A stretch of 64,000 nucleotides of DNA from Tabrizicola sp. TH137 (GTDB lineage: Bacteria; Pseudomonadota; Alphaproteobacteria; Rhodobacterales; Rhodobacteraceae). The stretch spans positions 1-64,000 of the forward strand of contig NZ_PKRQ01000004.1 in NCBI RefSeq assembly GCF_002855575.1. The letters run 5' to 3'. The notes below the pieces were generated by a model. That model was not told the DNA's origin and did no database searches. It saw nothing but the letters and a program-made list of their open reading frames with translations. Both the position numbers and the translations under genes were made by a program. This document shows, in pieces, positions 1 through 7,558 of the stretch (position 1 is its first letter; each line of letters begins with the position of its first letter).

Positions 1-1
1 C

Positions 2-601
2 GGGAATGACAGGTTGCTTCGGCATCGGCAGGGCTCCCGTTCGCGTTGCCTAATCCTATCAGATCACACCGCAAGCCGCAGGTTTTTCAGACGTTCCCTA
101 ATTGTAAAACCCAACGACTGGTCTCGCAACGTTCGCAAGCAATCGCAAGATGCGGGTCTGCTGAGTGACCTTAAGGTCATGTACCAGAAGTATTGGCAAG
201 GCTTCGTCGAAAAGCTGAGCGCGGGACAGACAGCTATCCGTCCAAGAAAGCCGCTTCCGCAGCATTGGCTTGATTTCGCCATAGGCAAAAGTGGCGTCTC
301 CTTGTCGGCTTCAGCTAGCACTCAAGACCAAAGGATCAGGGTTGAACTTTACTTTTCTGGCGAAATCGGAAAGACGCGTTTTGCTGCCCTTTTGAACGAC
401 AAAGAAGACATCGAGAAGGCTTATGGATGCGCGCTGGATTGGGAACCGCTACCTGACCGGATTGGCGCTCGCATCTCGATTTCCCGCAACGGGATAAGGC
501 CTGATGATCAAGCCACCTGGGGGGAGCAGCATGATTGGTTGGTAGCCCAGTTTATTGCCTTTGAGAGAGTATTTAGAAAAAGAGTTGCAACCCTAGTTTG
601 A
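2..601 (+). CDS. DUF4268 domain protein, 5' end cut off or degraded
   Basis: The reading frame is open to the left window edge; the first possible start inside is a weak TTG at 14. From about base 100 onward the protein matches the C-terminal DUF4268 module. Visible hallmarks are VKPNDWSR, then YWQGFVEKL, PLPQHWLDFAIGKSG, RVELYFSG and a terminal EQHDWLVAQFIAFERVF. DUF4268 proteins usually have a longer N-terminal part that often resembles a nuclease. The first 30 or so codons here look wrong for the family, and family-like residues appear in the other two frames, so a frameshifted or truncated 5' end is possible. Base composition is visibly AT-richer than the genes that follow, suggesting transfer. 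Function unknown; a restriction or defence link is only a family-level guess. Confidence 0.6.
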   Translation, partial: GNDRLLRHRQGSRSRCLILSDHTASRRFFRRSLIVKPNDWSRNVRKQSQDAGLLSDLKVMYQKYWQGFVEKLSAGQTAIRPRKPLPQHWLDFAIGKSGVSLSASASTQDQRIRVELYFSGEIGKTRFAALLNDKEDIEKAYGCALDWEPLPDRIGARISISRNGIRPDDQATWGEQHDWLVAQFIAFERVFRKRVATLV

Positions 602-649
602 TTGGTTAGCGAAGCCCATCTTTCTCCGAACCAGCCCGACAGGCCGCAC

Positions 650-766
650 ATGACCCCCGACCCCGACCGCAAACCCACCAAGGACGAGATGCGCGCCGGC
701 GGCAAGGTCGCCGCCCTCGTCCTGATCTTCCTCGCCCTCTTCACCACCTATTTCGTGCTGGGATGA
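650..766 (+). CDS. Small single-pass membrane protein (38 aa)
   Basis: The ATG at 650 opens a 38-codon frame. A charged N-terminus (about residues 1-19, rich in Asp, Arg and Lys) is followed by one hydrophobic segment, roughly residues 20-36, ending FVLG. Its TGA overlaps the ATG of the next gene (ATGA), so it looks translationally coupled to the PH-like membrane protein and, through it, to the dihydroorotase-like gene and plsY. The charged side probably stays in the cytoplasm. No function can be named from sequence. The overlap and third-position GC bias are the main reasons to accept it as real. Confidence 0.6.
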   Translation: MTPDPDRKPTKDEMRAGGKVAALVLIFLALFTTYFVLG

Positions 767-1143
767 TGGAATTCCGCCCCGACCCTGCCACCTACTGGCG
801 CGCCCATGCCCGCATGGTGATCGCAGGCAGCATCGCGGCCGGGCTCCTGCTGATCCTCCTTGGCAACCCCCATCCCTGGGTCGGCCCCCTCGGCGCCCTC
901 CTCGCCATCGGCATCCGCGCTGCCTATCTCCGCTCCGAAGCGATGGCCGAGGTCTGGACCCTCACCCCCACCCATCTCACCGGCCCCGCAGGCCGCGCCA
1001 TCCCCCGCGCCCAGATCGTGCAGGCCCGCCCCTTCCTCGGCGCCGTGCAGATCGTGACGACCACGGGCGACAAGCACCTGATCCGCTATCTCCCCGATCC
1101 CGCCGCCGCCGCGCGCGCCATCCATTCCGGACCCACCGCATGA
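763..1143 (+). CDS. Two-TM membrane protein with PH-like tail
   Basis: A 126-aa protein starting MMEFRPDPATYW. Two hydrophobic stretches, about residues 18-35 and 40-54, form a membrane hairpin. The following 60 residues (AEVWTLTPTHL..., then QIVTTTGDKHLIRYL) look like the small beta-rich domain of bacterial PH-type membrane proteins; that assignment is by resemblance only. The start overlaps the preceding small gene and the stop overlaps the ATG of the dihydroorotase-like gene, so it belongs to a four-gene coupled operon ending in plsY. Function unknown. Confidence 0.65.
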   Translation: MMEFRPDPATYWRAHARMVIAGSIAAGLLLILLGNPHPWVGPLGALLAIGIRAAYLRSEAMAEVWTLTPTHLTGPAGRAIPRAQIVQARPFLGAVQIVTTTGDKHLIRYLPDPAAAARAIHSGPTA

Positions 1144-2411
1144 CCACGCTCCACCTCACCAATGCCCGGATCATCGACCCCGAGGCGGGCACCATCACCC
1201 AAGGCTCCGTCACCCTCGCCAAGGGCCTCATCGCCGCGATCAACGGCCCGAAACCCAAGGGCGCGACAGAGATCGACTGCGGCGGCAACCACCTCGCCCC
1301 CGGCATCGTCGATATCGGCGTCAAGATCGGCGAACCCGGCGAACGCCACCGCGAAAGCTTCCGCTCCGCCGGCCTCGCCGCCGCCGCTGGCGGCGTCACC
1401 ACCCTCATCGCCCGCCCCGACACGACCCCCGCCATCGACACGCCCGAAACGCTGGAATTCGTCACCCGCCGCGCCGCCGAGGCCTCCCCCGTCCGCATCC
1501 GCCACATGGCCGCCCTCACCAAGGCCCGCGCCGGGCGCGAGATGACAGAGATCGGCTTCCTCCTCGACGCAGGCGCCATCGCCTTCACCGATGCCTTCGC
1601 CGTCACCGCCGATGCCAAGGTCCTCTCCCGCGCCTTCACCTATGCCCGCTCCCTCGGCGCCCTCGTGATCGGCCACCCGCAGGACCCCGGCCTGTCCCAG
1701 GGCGCCGCCGCCACTTCCGGCAAGTTCGCCTCGCTGCGCGGCCTCCCCGCCGTCTCCCCCATCGCCGAGCGCATGGGTCTGGAACGCGACCTCGCTTTGG
1801 TGGAACTCACCGGCGTCCGCTACCACGCCGACCAGATCACCACCGCCCGCGCCCTCCCCGCCCTGCAAAGGGCCAAGGCCGCCGGTCTCGACGTCACCGC
1901 CGGCACCTCCATCCACCACCTCACCCTGAACGAAATCGACCTTGGCGATTACCGCACCTTCTTCAAGCTGACGCCCCCCCTGCGCTCGGAAGAAGACCGC
2001 CTCGCCATGGTCGAGGCCGTCGCCAATGGCACCATCGACTGCATCTCCTCCATGCACACCCCGGCGGATGAGGAATCCAAGCGCCTCCCCTTCGAAGAGG
2101 CCGCCCCGGGCGCCGTCGCCCTCGAAACCCTGCTCCCCGCCGCCATGCGCCTCTACCATGCCGGCCATATCGACCTGCCCACCCTCTTCCGCGCCCTCTC
2201 CCTCAACCCCGCGAAACGGCTCGGCCTGCCACAGGGCCGCATGGCGCCGGGCGCACCCGCCGATCTCGTCCTCTTCAACCCCGATGCCCCTTTCCTGATG
2301 GACCGGTTCAAACTCCGCTCGAAATCCAAGAACACCCCGTTTGACGGACAGAGGATGGAAGGTAAGGTCCTCGCCACTTTCGTGAACGGAACACAGGTCC
2401 ACAGCGCATGA
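1140..2411 (+). CDS. Dihydroorotase-like protein, catalytically dead (PyrC'/PyrX type)
   Basis: This 423-aa amidohydrolase-fold protein matches class I dihydroorotases along its whole length (NARIIDPEAG start, PGIVD, GIVDIGVKIGEPG, DLVLFNPD near the end). The metal-binding HxH of active enzymes (DLHVHLREPG) is replaced by GVK in DIGVKIGEPG. The later histidine and aspartate sites are also altered: YHADQ where active enzymes have HIxH, and SSMHTPADEE where they have a DHAPH-like site. It should not hydrolyse dihydroorotate. Inactive homologues such as Pseudomonas PyrC' act as scaffolds for aspartate carbamoyltransferase PyrB; that role is inferred here. It sits in an ATGA-coupled chain with plsY downstream. 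No pyrB is visible directly upstream, where it would be expected. Confidence 0.85.
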   Translation: MTTLHLTNARIIDPEAGTITQGSVTLAKGLIAAINGPKPKGATEIDCGGNHLAPGIVDIGVKIGEPGERHRESFRSAGLAAAAGGVTTLIARPDTTPAIDTPETLEFVTRRAAEASPVRIRHMAALTKARAGREMTEIGFLLDAGAIAFTDAFAVTADAKVLSRAFTYARSLGALVIGHPQDPGLSQGAAATSGKFASLRGLPAVSPIAERMGLERDLALVELTGVRYHADQITTARALPALQRAKAAGLDVTAGTSIHHLTLNEIDLGDYRTFFKLTPPLRSEEDRLAMVEAVANGTIDCISSMHTPADEESKRLPFEEAAPGAVALETLLPAAMRLYHAGHIDLPTLFRALSLNPAKRLGLPQGRMAPGAPADLVLFNPDAPFLMDRFKLRSKSKNTPFDGQRMEGKVLATFVNGTQVHSA

Positions 2412-3031
2412 CGATCTTCCTGCCCGAACTCACCTCGCCGCCCCTGATGCTCCTGCTCACGGCGGCGCTGGCCTATCTCCTGGGCTCCATCCCCTTCGGC
2501 GTGGTCATCACCCGCGCCATGGGCCTTGGCGACCTGCGCCAGATCGGCTCGGGCAATATCGGCGCGACCAATGTCCTGCGCACCGGCAGCAAGCCCGCCG
2601 CCGCCGCCACCCTGATCCTCGACGCGGCCAAGGGCGGCATCGCCGTCCTCATCGCCCGCGCCACGGTGGGCGACGATGCGGCACAGGTCGCGGCGCTGGC
2701 CTCCTTCCTCGGCCATCTCTTCCCGGTCTGGCTGGGCTTCAAGGGCGGCAAGGGCGTGGCCACCTTCCTCGGCATCCTCCTGGCGCTGACCTGGCCCATC
2801 GGCCTTGCCGCCTGCGCCACCTGGGCGCTCACGGCGGCGATCTCGCGCATCTCCTCGCTCTCCGCCCTGGCGGCCTCGGCCCTTGCCCCCGGCTACCTCG
2901 CCTTTGCCGGCTATTCCGACAAGGTCCTGCTCGCCCTCCTCCTCGCCGCCCTCGTCTGGATCCGCCACAGCGCCAATATCCGCCGCATCAAGGCCGGCAC
3001 GGAACCGAAGATCGGAAAAAAGGCCGCCTGA
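2408..3031 (+). CDS. plsY: Glycerol-3-phosphate acyltransferase PlsY
   Basis: A 207-aa integral membrane enzyme that transfers the acyl group of acyl-phosphate to glycerol-3-phosphate, giving lysophosphatidate in the first committed step of phospholipid synthesis. Family hallmarks are present: YLLGSIPFG, RQIGSGNIGATNVLRTG (phosphate/G3P binding), LDAAKGG, and the second conserved loop HLFPVWLGFKGGKGVAT. About five to seven hydrophobic helices are visible, normal for PlsY. The start ATGA overlaps the dihydroorotase-like stop, so the two are coupled. Confidence 0.95.
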   Translation: MTIFLPELTSPPLMLLLTAALAYLLGSIPFGVVITRAMGLGDLRQIGSGNIGATNVLRTGSKPAAAATLILDAAKGGIAVLIARATVGDDAAQVAALASFLGHLFPVWLGFKGGKGVATFLGILLALTWPIGLAACATWALTAAISRISSLSALAASALAPGYLAFAGYSDKVLLALLLAALVWIRHSANIRRIKAGTEPKIGKKAA

Positions 3032-3046
3032 TCCCCGGCCCTGCGC

Positions 3047-3172
3047 TTCATCTTGGCCCAAAATACTCTCGGGGGTGAATTGGCACGCCGCAGGCGGGCC
3101 AAGAGGGGGCAGAAGGCCCCCTGACCCCGGAGGAGGCGCGGCACGCGCCGACGACAGGAAAGGCTTGCGGCG
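3047..3172 (+). repeat. Dispersed TTCATCTTGG element, copy A
   Basis: Begins TTCATCTTGGCCCAAAATAC, continues with a G-run (GGGGGTGAATTGG), GC-rich half palindromes (GGGGGC...GCCCCC), and ends near GGAAAGGCTTGCGGCGG. The same order of blocks recurs at 37725-37848 and 61833-61937, and the first block alone at 20020. It fills most of the 263-bp gap between plsY and the DUF805 gene. No protein-coding potential is seen. Confidence 0.7.
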
Positions 3173-3294
3173 GCACGCCGCGCCGCATCGCTGCCGCCGA
3201 AAAGGGTTGATCCACAGCCCCGCTTGATTCACCCTCCGCCCGCCGCCTTCCCCCCTTCGGAAGGACAAGGCCCAACAAGAACGAGGGAACCGGA

Positions 3295-3642
3295 ATGAAC
3301 ATGATCGAGGCCGTAAAGGCCGTCTTTTCCAACTACGCCACCTTCTCCGGCCGCGCGCGGCGGTCGGAATACTGGTGGTTCGTCCTCTTCAACATCATCG
3401 TCTCGGTGGTGCTGGCCCTCGTGATGGGCGGCAACAGCATCGTCAATTCGCTCTGGTCGCTTGCGGTGCTCCTGCCGTCGCTCGCGGCCGGCGCGCGCCG
3501 CCTGCATGACATCGACCGCACCGGGTGGTGGCTGCTGATCGGCTTCATCCCCGTGATCGGGCTGATCGTGCTGATCGTCTTCTTAGCCAGCAAGGGCACG
3601 CCCGGCCCCAACCGTTTCGGCTCCGACCCGCTCGCTGCCTGA
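3295..3642 (+). CDS. DUF805 membrane protein
   Basis: A 115-aa protein of the DUF805 (YhaH/YhaI-like) family. The pattern is typical: FSGRARRSEYWWFVLF at the N-terminus, a hydrophobic hairpin, then ARRLHDIDRTGWWLLI and a final GTPGPNRFG motif. Three or four hydrophobic segments are present, so it lies in the inner membrane. Function is unknown for the family. It is transcribed alone and is followed by a perfect palindrome that separates it from the convergent gshA. Confidence 0.88.
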   Translation: MNMIEAVKAVFSNYATFSGRARRSEYWWFVLFNIIVSVVLALVMGGNSIVNSLWSLAVLLPSLAAGARRLHDIDRTGWWLLIGFIPVIGLIVLIVFLASKGTPGPNRFGSDPLAA

Positions 3643-3646
3643 ACCC

Positions 3647-3672
3647 GTAGGGCGGGGTTAACCCCGCCCTAC
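3647..3672. terminator. Perfect 26-bp palindrome between convergent genes
   Basis: GTAGGGCGGGGTT is followed immediately by its exact reverse complement, giving 13-bp arms with no loop. It lies five bases after the DUF805 stop, and the convergent gshA ends downstream on the other strand. There is no T-run, so it may act as an imperfect bidirectional terminator or be a REP-like repeat. A related GTAGGGCGGGGTT half occurs at 53843. Confidence 0.6.
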
Positions 3673-3695
3673 CGAAAAACCACCGCTCCGTGCGC

Positions 3696-3745
3696 GGCGT
3701 GGCCACAGTTTGCGGCACAGAAGACGGCACAACATGCGGCACAGC
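3696..3745. repeat. 12-bp periodic GSCACAG array, copy 1
   Basis: Four units (GCCACAG, GGCACAG, GGCACAA, GGCACAG) start at 3702, 3714, 3726 and 3738, exactly 12 bp apart. The array begins GGCGTGGCCACAGTTTGCGG, the same opening as the copy at 37933. It lies just downstream of the gshA stop (gshA is on the minus strand). Confidence 0.75.
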
Positions 3746-3754
3746 CGCTGCCGC

Positions 3755-5101
3755 TCAAAGACTCGCAGCCTGATAAATCGGCGCCAGATCGCCGCCCCAG
3801 TCCCCGTGATAGAGCGACAGCCACCGATCCGCCTGCGTCATCCCCGTCTCCACCGCCTCGACCAACGGCGCAAGATAACGCTCCTCGCCCAGCGCCCGCC
3901 CCGCCAGACCCGCCTGCGACAAGGCCACCGCCGCCCGCGCCAGATCGGAAATCCGCACGCCCCCCGCCTGTCCGGCCAGACCAGAAACCGAGGCCGCCAC
4001 CCGCAGCCCCTCGCGCGTCTCGGCATCCAGCCCTTTCACAAGATCCCAGCACGCATCCAGCACCGTCTGGTCATACATCAGCCCCACCCAGAAGGCCGGC
4101 AGCGCCACGATATGCGCCTGATCCCCGCAATCCGCCCCGCGCATCTCGATATAGCGCTTCACCCGCGCCTCGGGGAACACGGTCGTCATGTGATCCGCCC
4201 AATCCGAAAGCGTCGGCTTCTCGCCCGGCAGCGCGGGCAGCTCGCCCTTCAGGAAATCCCGGAAGGATTGACCCAAGGCATTGATATATTTGCCATCCCG
4301 ATAAACGAAATACATCGGCACATCGAGAACCCAATCGACATAGGCCTGAAACCCGAACCCCTCGTCAAAGGCAAAGGGCAGCATCCCGGTGCGGCTGTTA
4401 TCCAAGCCCCGCCAGATGCGCGACCGCCAGGATTTGTGCCCGTTCAGCTTGCCCTCGAAGAAGGGGGATGAGGCAAAGAGCGCCGTCGCCACGGGTTGCA
4501 GCGCCAGCGCCACCCGCATCTTCTTCACCATGTCGGCCTCGGACGCATAGTCGAGGTTCACCTGCACCGTGCAGGTCCGGTACATCATCTGCGTGCCATG
4601 GGTGCCGACCTTGCCCATGTAATCGGTCATCAGCCGATAGCGCCCCTTGGGCATCACCGGCATATCCTCATGCCGCCAGTCCGGCGCGGCCCCGATCCCC
4701 ATGAAGCGGATGCCCAAGGGCTCGGCCAGCGACCGCACCTCGTCGAGATGGTTCCTTAACTCGGCATCCGTCTCCTTCAGGCTGGCGAACGCCGCCCCCG
4801 AAAGCTCGAACTGCCCGCCCGGCTCAAGGCTGATATTCGCCCCGTTCCGTGTCAGACCGATAACATTCTCGCCTTCCCGCACCGGCTCCCAGCCGAATTT
4901 CGCCTCCAGCCCGGCGAACAGGGCGTTAATGGATCGTTCACCATCATAGGGCAGCGGACGGCGCGTGTCGGTCAGCCAGCCGAACTTTTCATGCTCGGTC
5001 CCGATGCGCCACAAGTCCTTGGTCTTGTTGCCGGATTCCATGAACTCAGCGAGCTGGGCAAAGCTTTCGATCGGCCCGCCGCCGGATTGGGGAATCGACA
5101 T
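3755..5101 (-). CDS. gshA: Glutamate-cysteine ligase, plant/alphaproteobacterial type
   Basis: This 448-aa enzyme catalyses the ATP-dependent joining of glutamate and cysteine, the first step of glutathione synthesis in the cytoplasm. The family is the GCS2-fold plant-type ligase found in alphaproteobacteria. It shows IGTEHEKFGW near the start (metal/ATP binding), then NISLEPGGQFELSG, the MMYRTCTVQVNLDY block, SSPFFEGKLNGHKSWRSRIW and VKRYIEMRGADCG. Length is as expected. It is the last gene of a minus-strand set with rsmE and a small membrane protein. Confidence 0.95.
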   Translation of the reverse strand: MSIPQSGGGPIESFAQLAEFMESGNKTKDLWRIGTEHEKFGWLTDTRRPLPYDGERSINALFAGLEAKFGWEPVREGENVIGLTRNGANISLEPGGQFELSGAAFASLKETDAELRNHLDEVRSLAEPLGIRFMGIGAAPDWRHEDMPVMPKGRYRLMTDYMGKVGTHGTQMMYRTCTVQVNLDYASEADMVKKMRVALALQPVATALFASSPFFEGKLNGHKSWRSRIWRGLDNSRTGMLPFAFDEGFGFQAYVDWVLDVPMYFVYRDGKYINALGQSFRDFLKGELPALPGEKPTLSDWADHMTTVFPEARVKRYIEMRGADCGDQAHIVALPAFWVGLMYDQTVLDACWDLVKGLDAETREGLRVAASVSGLAGQAGGVRISDLARAAVALSQAGLAGRALGEERYLAPLVEAVETGMTQADRWLSLYHGDWGGDLAPIYQAASL

Positions 5102-5200
5102 CTGCTAGGCTCCGCATCTTCGCTTTACTCAAGGCCCCATGTGGTGCTTTGACTGCACGGTCAAGTCAAGGGGCCGAGAACCACCCAAGCCCGCCCTGTA

Positions 5201-5743
5201 TCAGACAGTTGACATCCCCCGCCCTGCCCGCCGCCAGATCACCTGCATCACCTCGCCCGTGGCAAGCCCCGTCCCCGCCCCCTGCCCCGCCGGCGCCAGC
5301 GCCGCCAGCAGCGCCGCCATATCCATCCCCGGCAGGGTGGCAAAGACATCGAACAAAGCCTCCGCCCCCGCCGCCTCCACCGGCACCAGCAACACCTGCC
5401 CATCCGCCTGTTTCAGCCGCCACAACCGCTGCCCCCGCAGTGTCATCAGCCGCAATTCCACCAGGTCGGGCACCGCGACGAACCCGCCAAGGGTCGGGCC
5501 CATATAGGAAATCTGCCCCTCATCCACCTCCACGACGCCGGGCGCCGCGCCGCCTTGGGCAAAGCGCAGCCGCCGCCAGGCCTGCACCCCCAGCCCCGCG
5601 CCAAAGGCCGCGACCGCAAGGCCGAAGGGCAGCAGAACCCACCCGCCCTGCGCCGCCACCCACAGCCCGAAAGCCACCACCGCCCCCGCAGCGATCCCCT
5701 CGCGCCCCCGCCACAGCGCCGCGCGCATCTCTTCGCGGATCAC
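5201..5743 (-). CDS. Two-TM membrane protein between rsmE and gshA
   Basis: A 180-aa protein. I choose the GTG at 5743 because it overlaps the rsmE stop as GTGA; a longer GTG start at 5770 lies inside rsmE. A basic N-terminus (REEMRAALWRGREG) leads into a hydrophobic hairpin, roughly residues 20-52. A soluble region follows with VEVDEGQISYMGPTLGGFV and PDLVELRL, which looks beta-rich. No named domain is recognised. Its position in the rsmE-gshA operon is the only functional hint. Confidence 0.75.
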   Translation of the reverse strand: MIREEMRAALWRGREGIAAGAVVAFGLWVAAQGGWVLLPFGLAVAAFGAGLGVQAWRRLRFAQGGAAPGVVEVDEGQISYMGPTLGGFVAVPDLVELRLMTLRGQRLWRLKQADGQVLLVPVEAAGAEALFDVFATLPGMDMAALLAALAPAGQGAGTGLATGEVMQVIWRRAGRGMSTV

Positions 5744-6462
5744 CGCCAATCTCCCAGATGCGCCTGCCACAGCGTTATCGCCGCCACCGCCGCCGTATCG
5801 GCCCGCAGGATGCGCGGGCCAAGGCTCACCGGCAGCACCGCCGCCATCCCCCGCAGCTTCGCCTTCTCGCCCTCCGAAAACCCGCCCTCGGGTCCGATCA
5901 GTATCGCCCAGGGCCCCGGCTCCGCCCCCGCCAGACCCTGCGCCGCACCGACCAGCGACTCGTCACACCACAGGATGCGCCGCCCCGCATCCCACCCGGC
6001 CAGCAGCCGGTCCAGCGCGACAAGATCGGCAACCTCAGGCACATAGGTCCCGCCGCATTGCTCCGCCGCCTCCACCGCATGGGCCTGCAACCGATCCTGC
6101 CGGATGCGTTCCGAATTCGTATGCCGCGTCTGCACCGGCACAATCCGCCGCGCGCCCAGTTCCACCGCCTTCTCCACGATGAAATCCGTCCGCGCCTTCT
6201 TGATCGGCGCAAAGATCAGCCACAGGTCCGGCGGCATCAGCAGGGGCCGCGTCTGCACGTCGCAGACCAGCACGCCGCCGCGCTTGCCTGCCTCCGCCAC
6301 CTCGGCCCGCCATTCCCCATCCCGCCCGTTGAACAGCGCCACCGCCGCCCCCTTGGCCAGCCGCATCACCGAAAACAGGTAATGCGCCTGATCCCCGCTC
6401 AGGGCCACGGCTTGCCCCTGCCCAAGAGGCTGCTCTACATAAAGACGAACCTTCGCATCCAT
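5740..6462 (-). CDS. rsmE: 16S rRNA m3U1498 methyltransferase RsmE
   Basis: A 240-aa SPOUT-fold enzyme that methylates N3 of U1498 in 16S rRNA. An N-terminal PUA-like region contains VALSGDQAHYLFSVMRL. The knotted SAM-binding end is clear: WAILIGPEGGFSEGEK and LGPRILRADTAAVAAI. The central KKARTDFIVEKAVELGARRI is also typical. The start MDAKVRLYVEQ gives the usual length. It is divergent from ubiA with only 12 bp between the two start codons. Confidence 0.95.
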   Translation of the reverse strand: MDAKVRLYVEQPLGQGQAVALSGDQAHYLFSVMRLAKGAAVALFNGRDGEWRAEVAEAGKRGGVLVCDVQTRPLLMPPDLWLIFAPIKKARTDFIVEKAVELGARRIVPVQTRHTNSERIRQDRLQAHAVEAAEQCGGTYVPEVADLVALDRLLAGWDAGRRILWCDESLVGAAQGLAGAEPGPWAILIGPEGGFSEGEKAKLRGMAAVLPVSLGPRILRADTAAVAAITLWQAHLGDWR

Positions 6463-6474
6463 GGCCCGCACCCT

Positions 6475-7452
6475 ATGACCCAACCGCCCGCAATTCCAGA
6501 GGCCGAACGGCCCGACGGAACCGTCGCCGACGCGCCGCGCGGCAACTGGGTCGATACCCTGGCCCCTGCCGCCACCCGCCCCTATCTGCGCCTCTCGCGC
6601 GCCGACCGGCCCATCGGCACATGGCTCCTGCTGATCCCCTGCCTCTGGGCCATCGCGCTGGCCGCCGCCGCCACCGGCGGCTTCACGCCCCTCGACCTCT
6701 GGCTTGCACTTTCCTCCGCCATCGGCGCCTTCCTGATGCGCGGCGCGGGCTGCACCTGGAACGACATCACCGACCGCGACTTCGACGCCGCCGTCGCCCG
6801 CACCCGCTCGCGCCCCATCCCGTCGGGGCAAGTCACGGTAAAGCAGGCGGTTTTCTGGATGGTGGCGCAGGCACTCCTGGCCGCGCTCATCCTCTTCACC
6901 TACCACCCTGTGGCCATCGCACTCGGCGTGGGCTCCCTCGCGCTTGTCGCCATCTACCCCTTTGCCAAGCGCTTCACCTGGTGGCCGCAGGCCTTTCTCG
7001 GCCTCACCTTCAACTGGGGCGCGCTCCTCCTCTGGGCGGCCCATAGCGGCAGCCTCTCGCTCGCCGCCCTCTTCCTCTATGCCGCCGGCATCACCTGGAC
7101 GCTCTTTTACGACACGATCTATGCCCATCAGGACAAGGAGGATGACGCCCTCATCGGCGTCCGCTCCACCGCCCGGCTCTTCGGGCAGAACACGGGCAAG
7201 TGGCTGGCCGCATTCCTCATCGCTACCGTCTCCCTCATGGCCGCCGCCGCCCTCGCGGCCCTCCTGCCGCTCGCCTCGCCCTTCCCCCTGCTGATCGCGC
7301 TGATGGGGGCCTGGGCCATGGGCGCGCATATGCTCTGGCAGATGCGCCGCCTCGATATCGACGACCCGGCCACCTGCATGGCCGTCTTCCGCTCCAACCG
7401 CGATGCCGGGCTGATCGCTGCGCTGTTTCTTGCCGCCGCCGCGCTGGCTTGA
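6475..7452 (+). CDS. ubiA: 4-hydroxybenzoate polyprenyltransferase UbiA
   Basis: A 325-aa intramembrane prenyltransferase that attaches the polyprenyl tail to 4-hydroxybenzoate in ubiquinone synthesis. Both Asp-rich Mg-diphosphate motifs are present: NDITDRDFD in loop 2-3 and DTIYAHQDKEDD in loop 6-7. Around eight or nine hydrophobic helices are visible. PIGTWLLLIPCLWA after RLSRADRP is typical of the ubiquinone branch. The start at 6475 gives an N-terminal extension of about 40 residues, which is common in this group. Confidence 0.95.
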   Translation: MTQPPAIPEAERPDGTVADAPRGNWVDTLAPAATRPYLRLSRADRPIGTWLLLIPCLWAIALAAAATGGFTPLDLWLALSSAIGAFLMRGAGCTWNDITDRDFDAAVARTRSRPIPSGQVTVKQAVFWMVAQALLAALILFTYHPVAIALGVGSLALVAIYPFAKRFTWWPQAFLGLTFNWGALLLWAAHSGSLSLAALFLYAAGITWTLFYDTIYAHQDKEDDALIGVRSTARLFGQNTGKWLAAFLIATVSLMAAAALAALLPLASPFPLLIALMGAWAMGAHMLWQMRRLDIDDPATCMAVFRSNRDAGLIAALFLAAAALA

Positions 7453-7558
7453 TTGATCCCCGCCCCCCGGCACCGTAAGCACGAACGGTGCGGACAGAAT
7501 CCCTGACGGGACATCCGCGCCCGCTGCCACGGCCCGACCGAAGGAACATATCCCCCCC

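Noticed and set aside
1086-2402. A 438-codon antisense frame over the dihydroorotase-like gene
   Set aside because: Same shadow effect; Gly/Glu-rich and with no recognisable family.
3696-3745. Possible CRISPR array (periodic repeats)
   Set aside because: The units are only 7 bp at a 12-bp period, with no spacers of normal length and no cas genes.
5149-6474. Long N-terminal extension of the UbiA frame
   Set aside because: It is Pro/Arg-rich antisense of rsmE and the membrane-protein gene. The UbiA match begins after the ATG at 6475.
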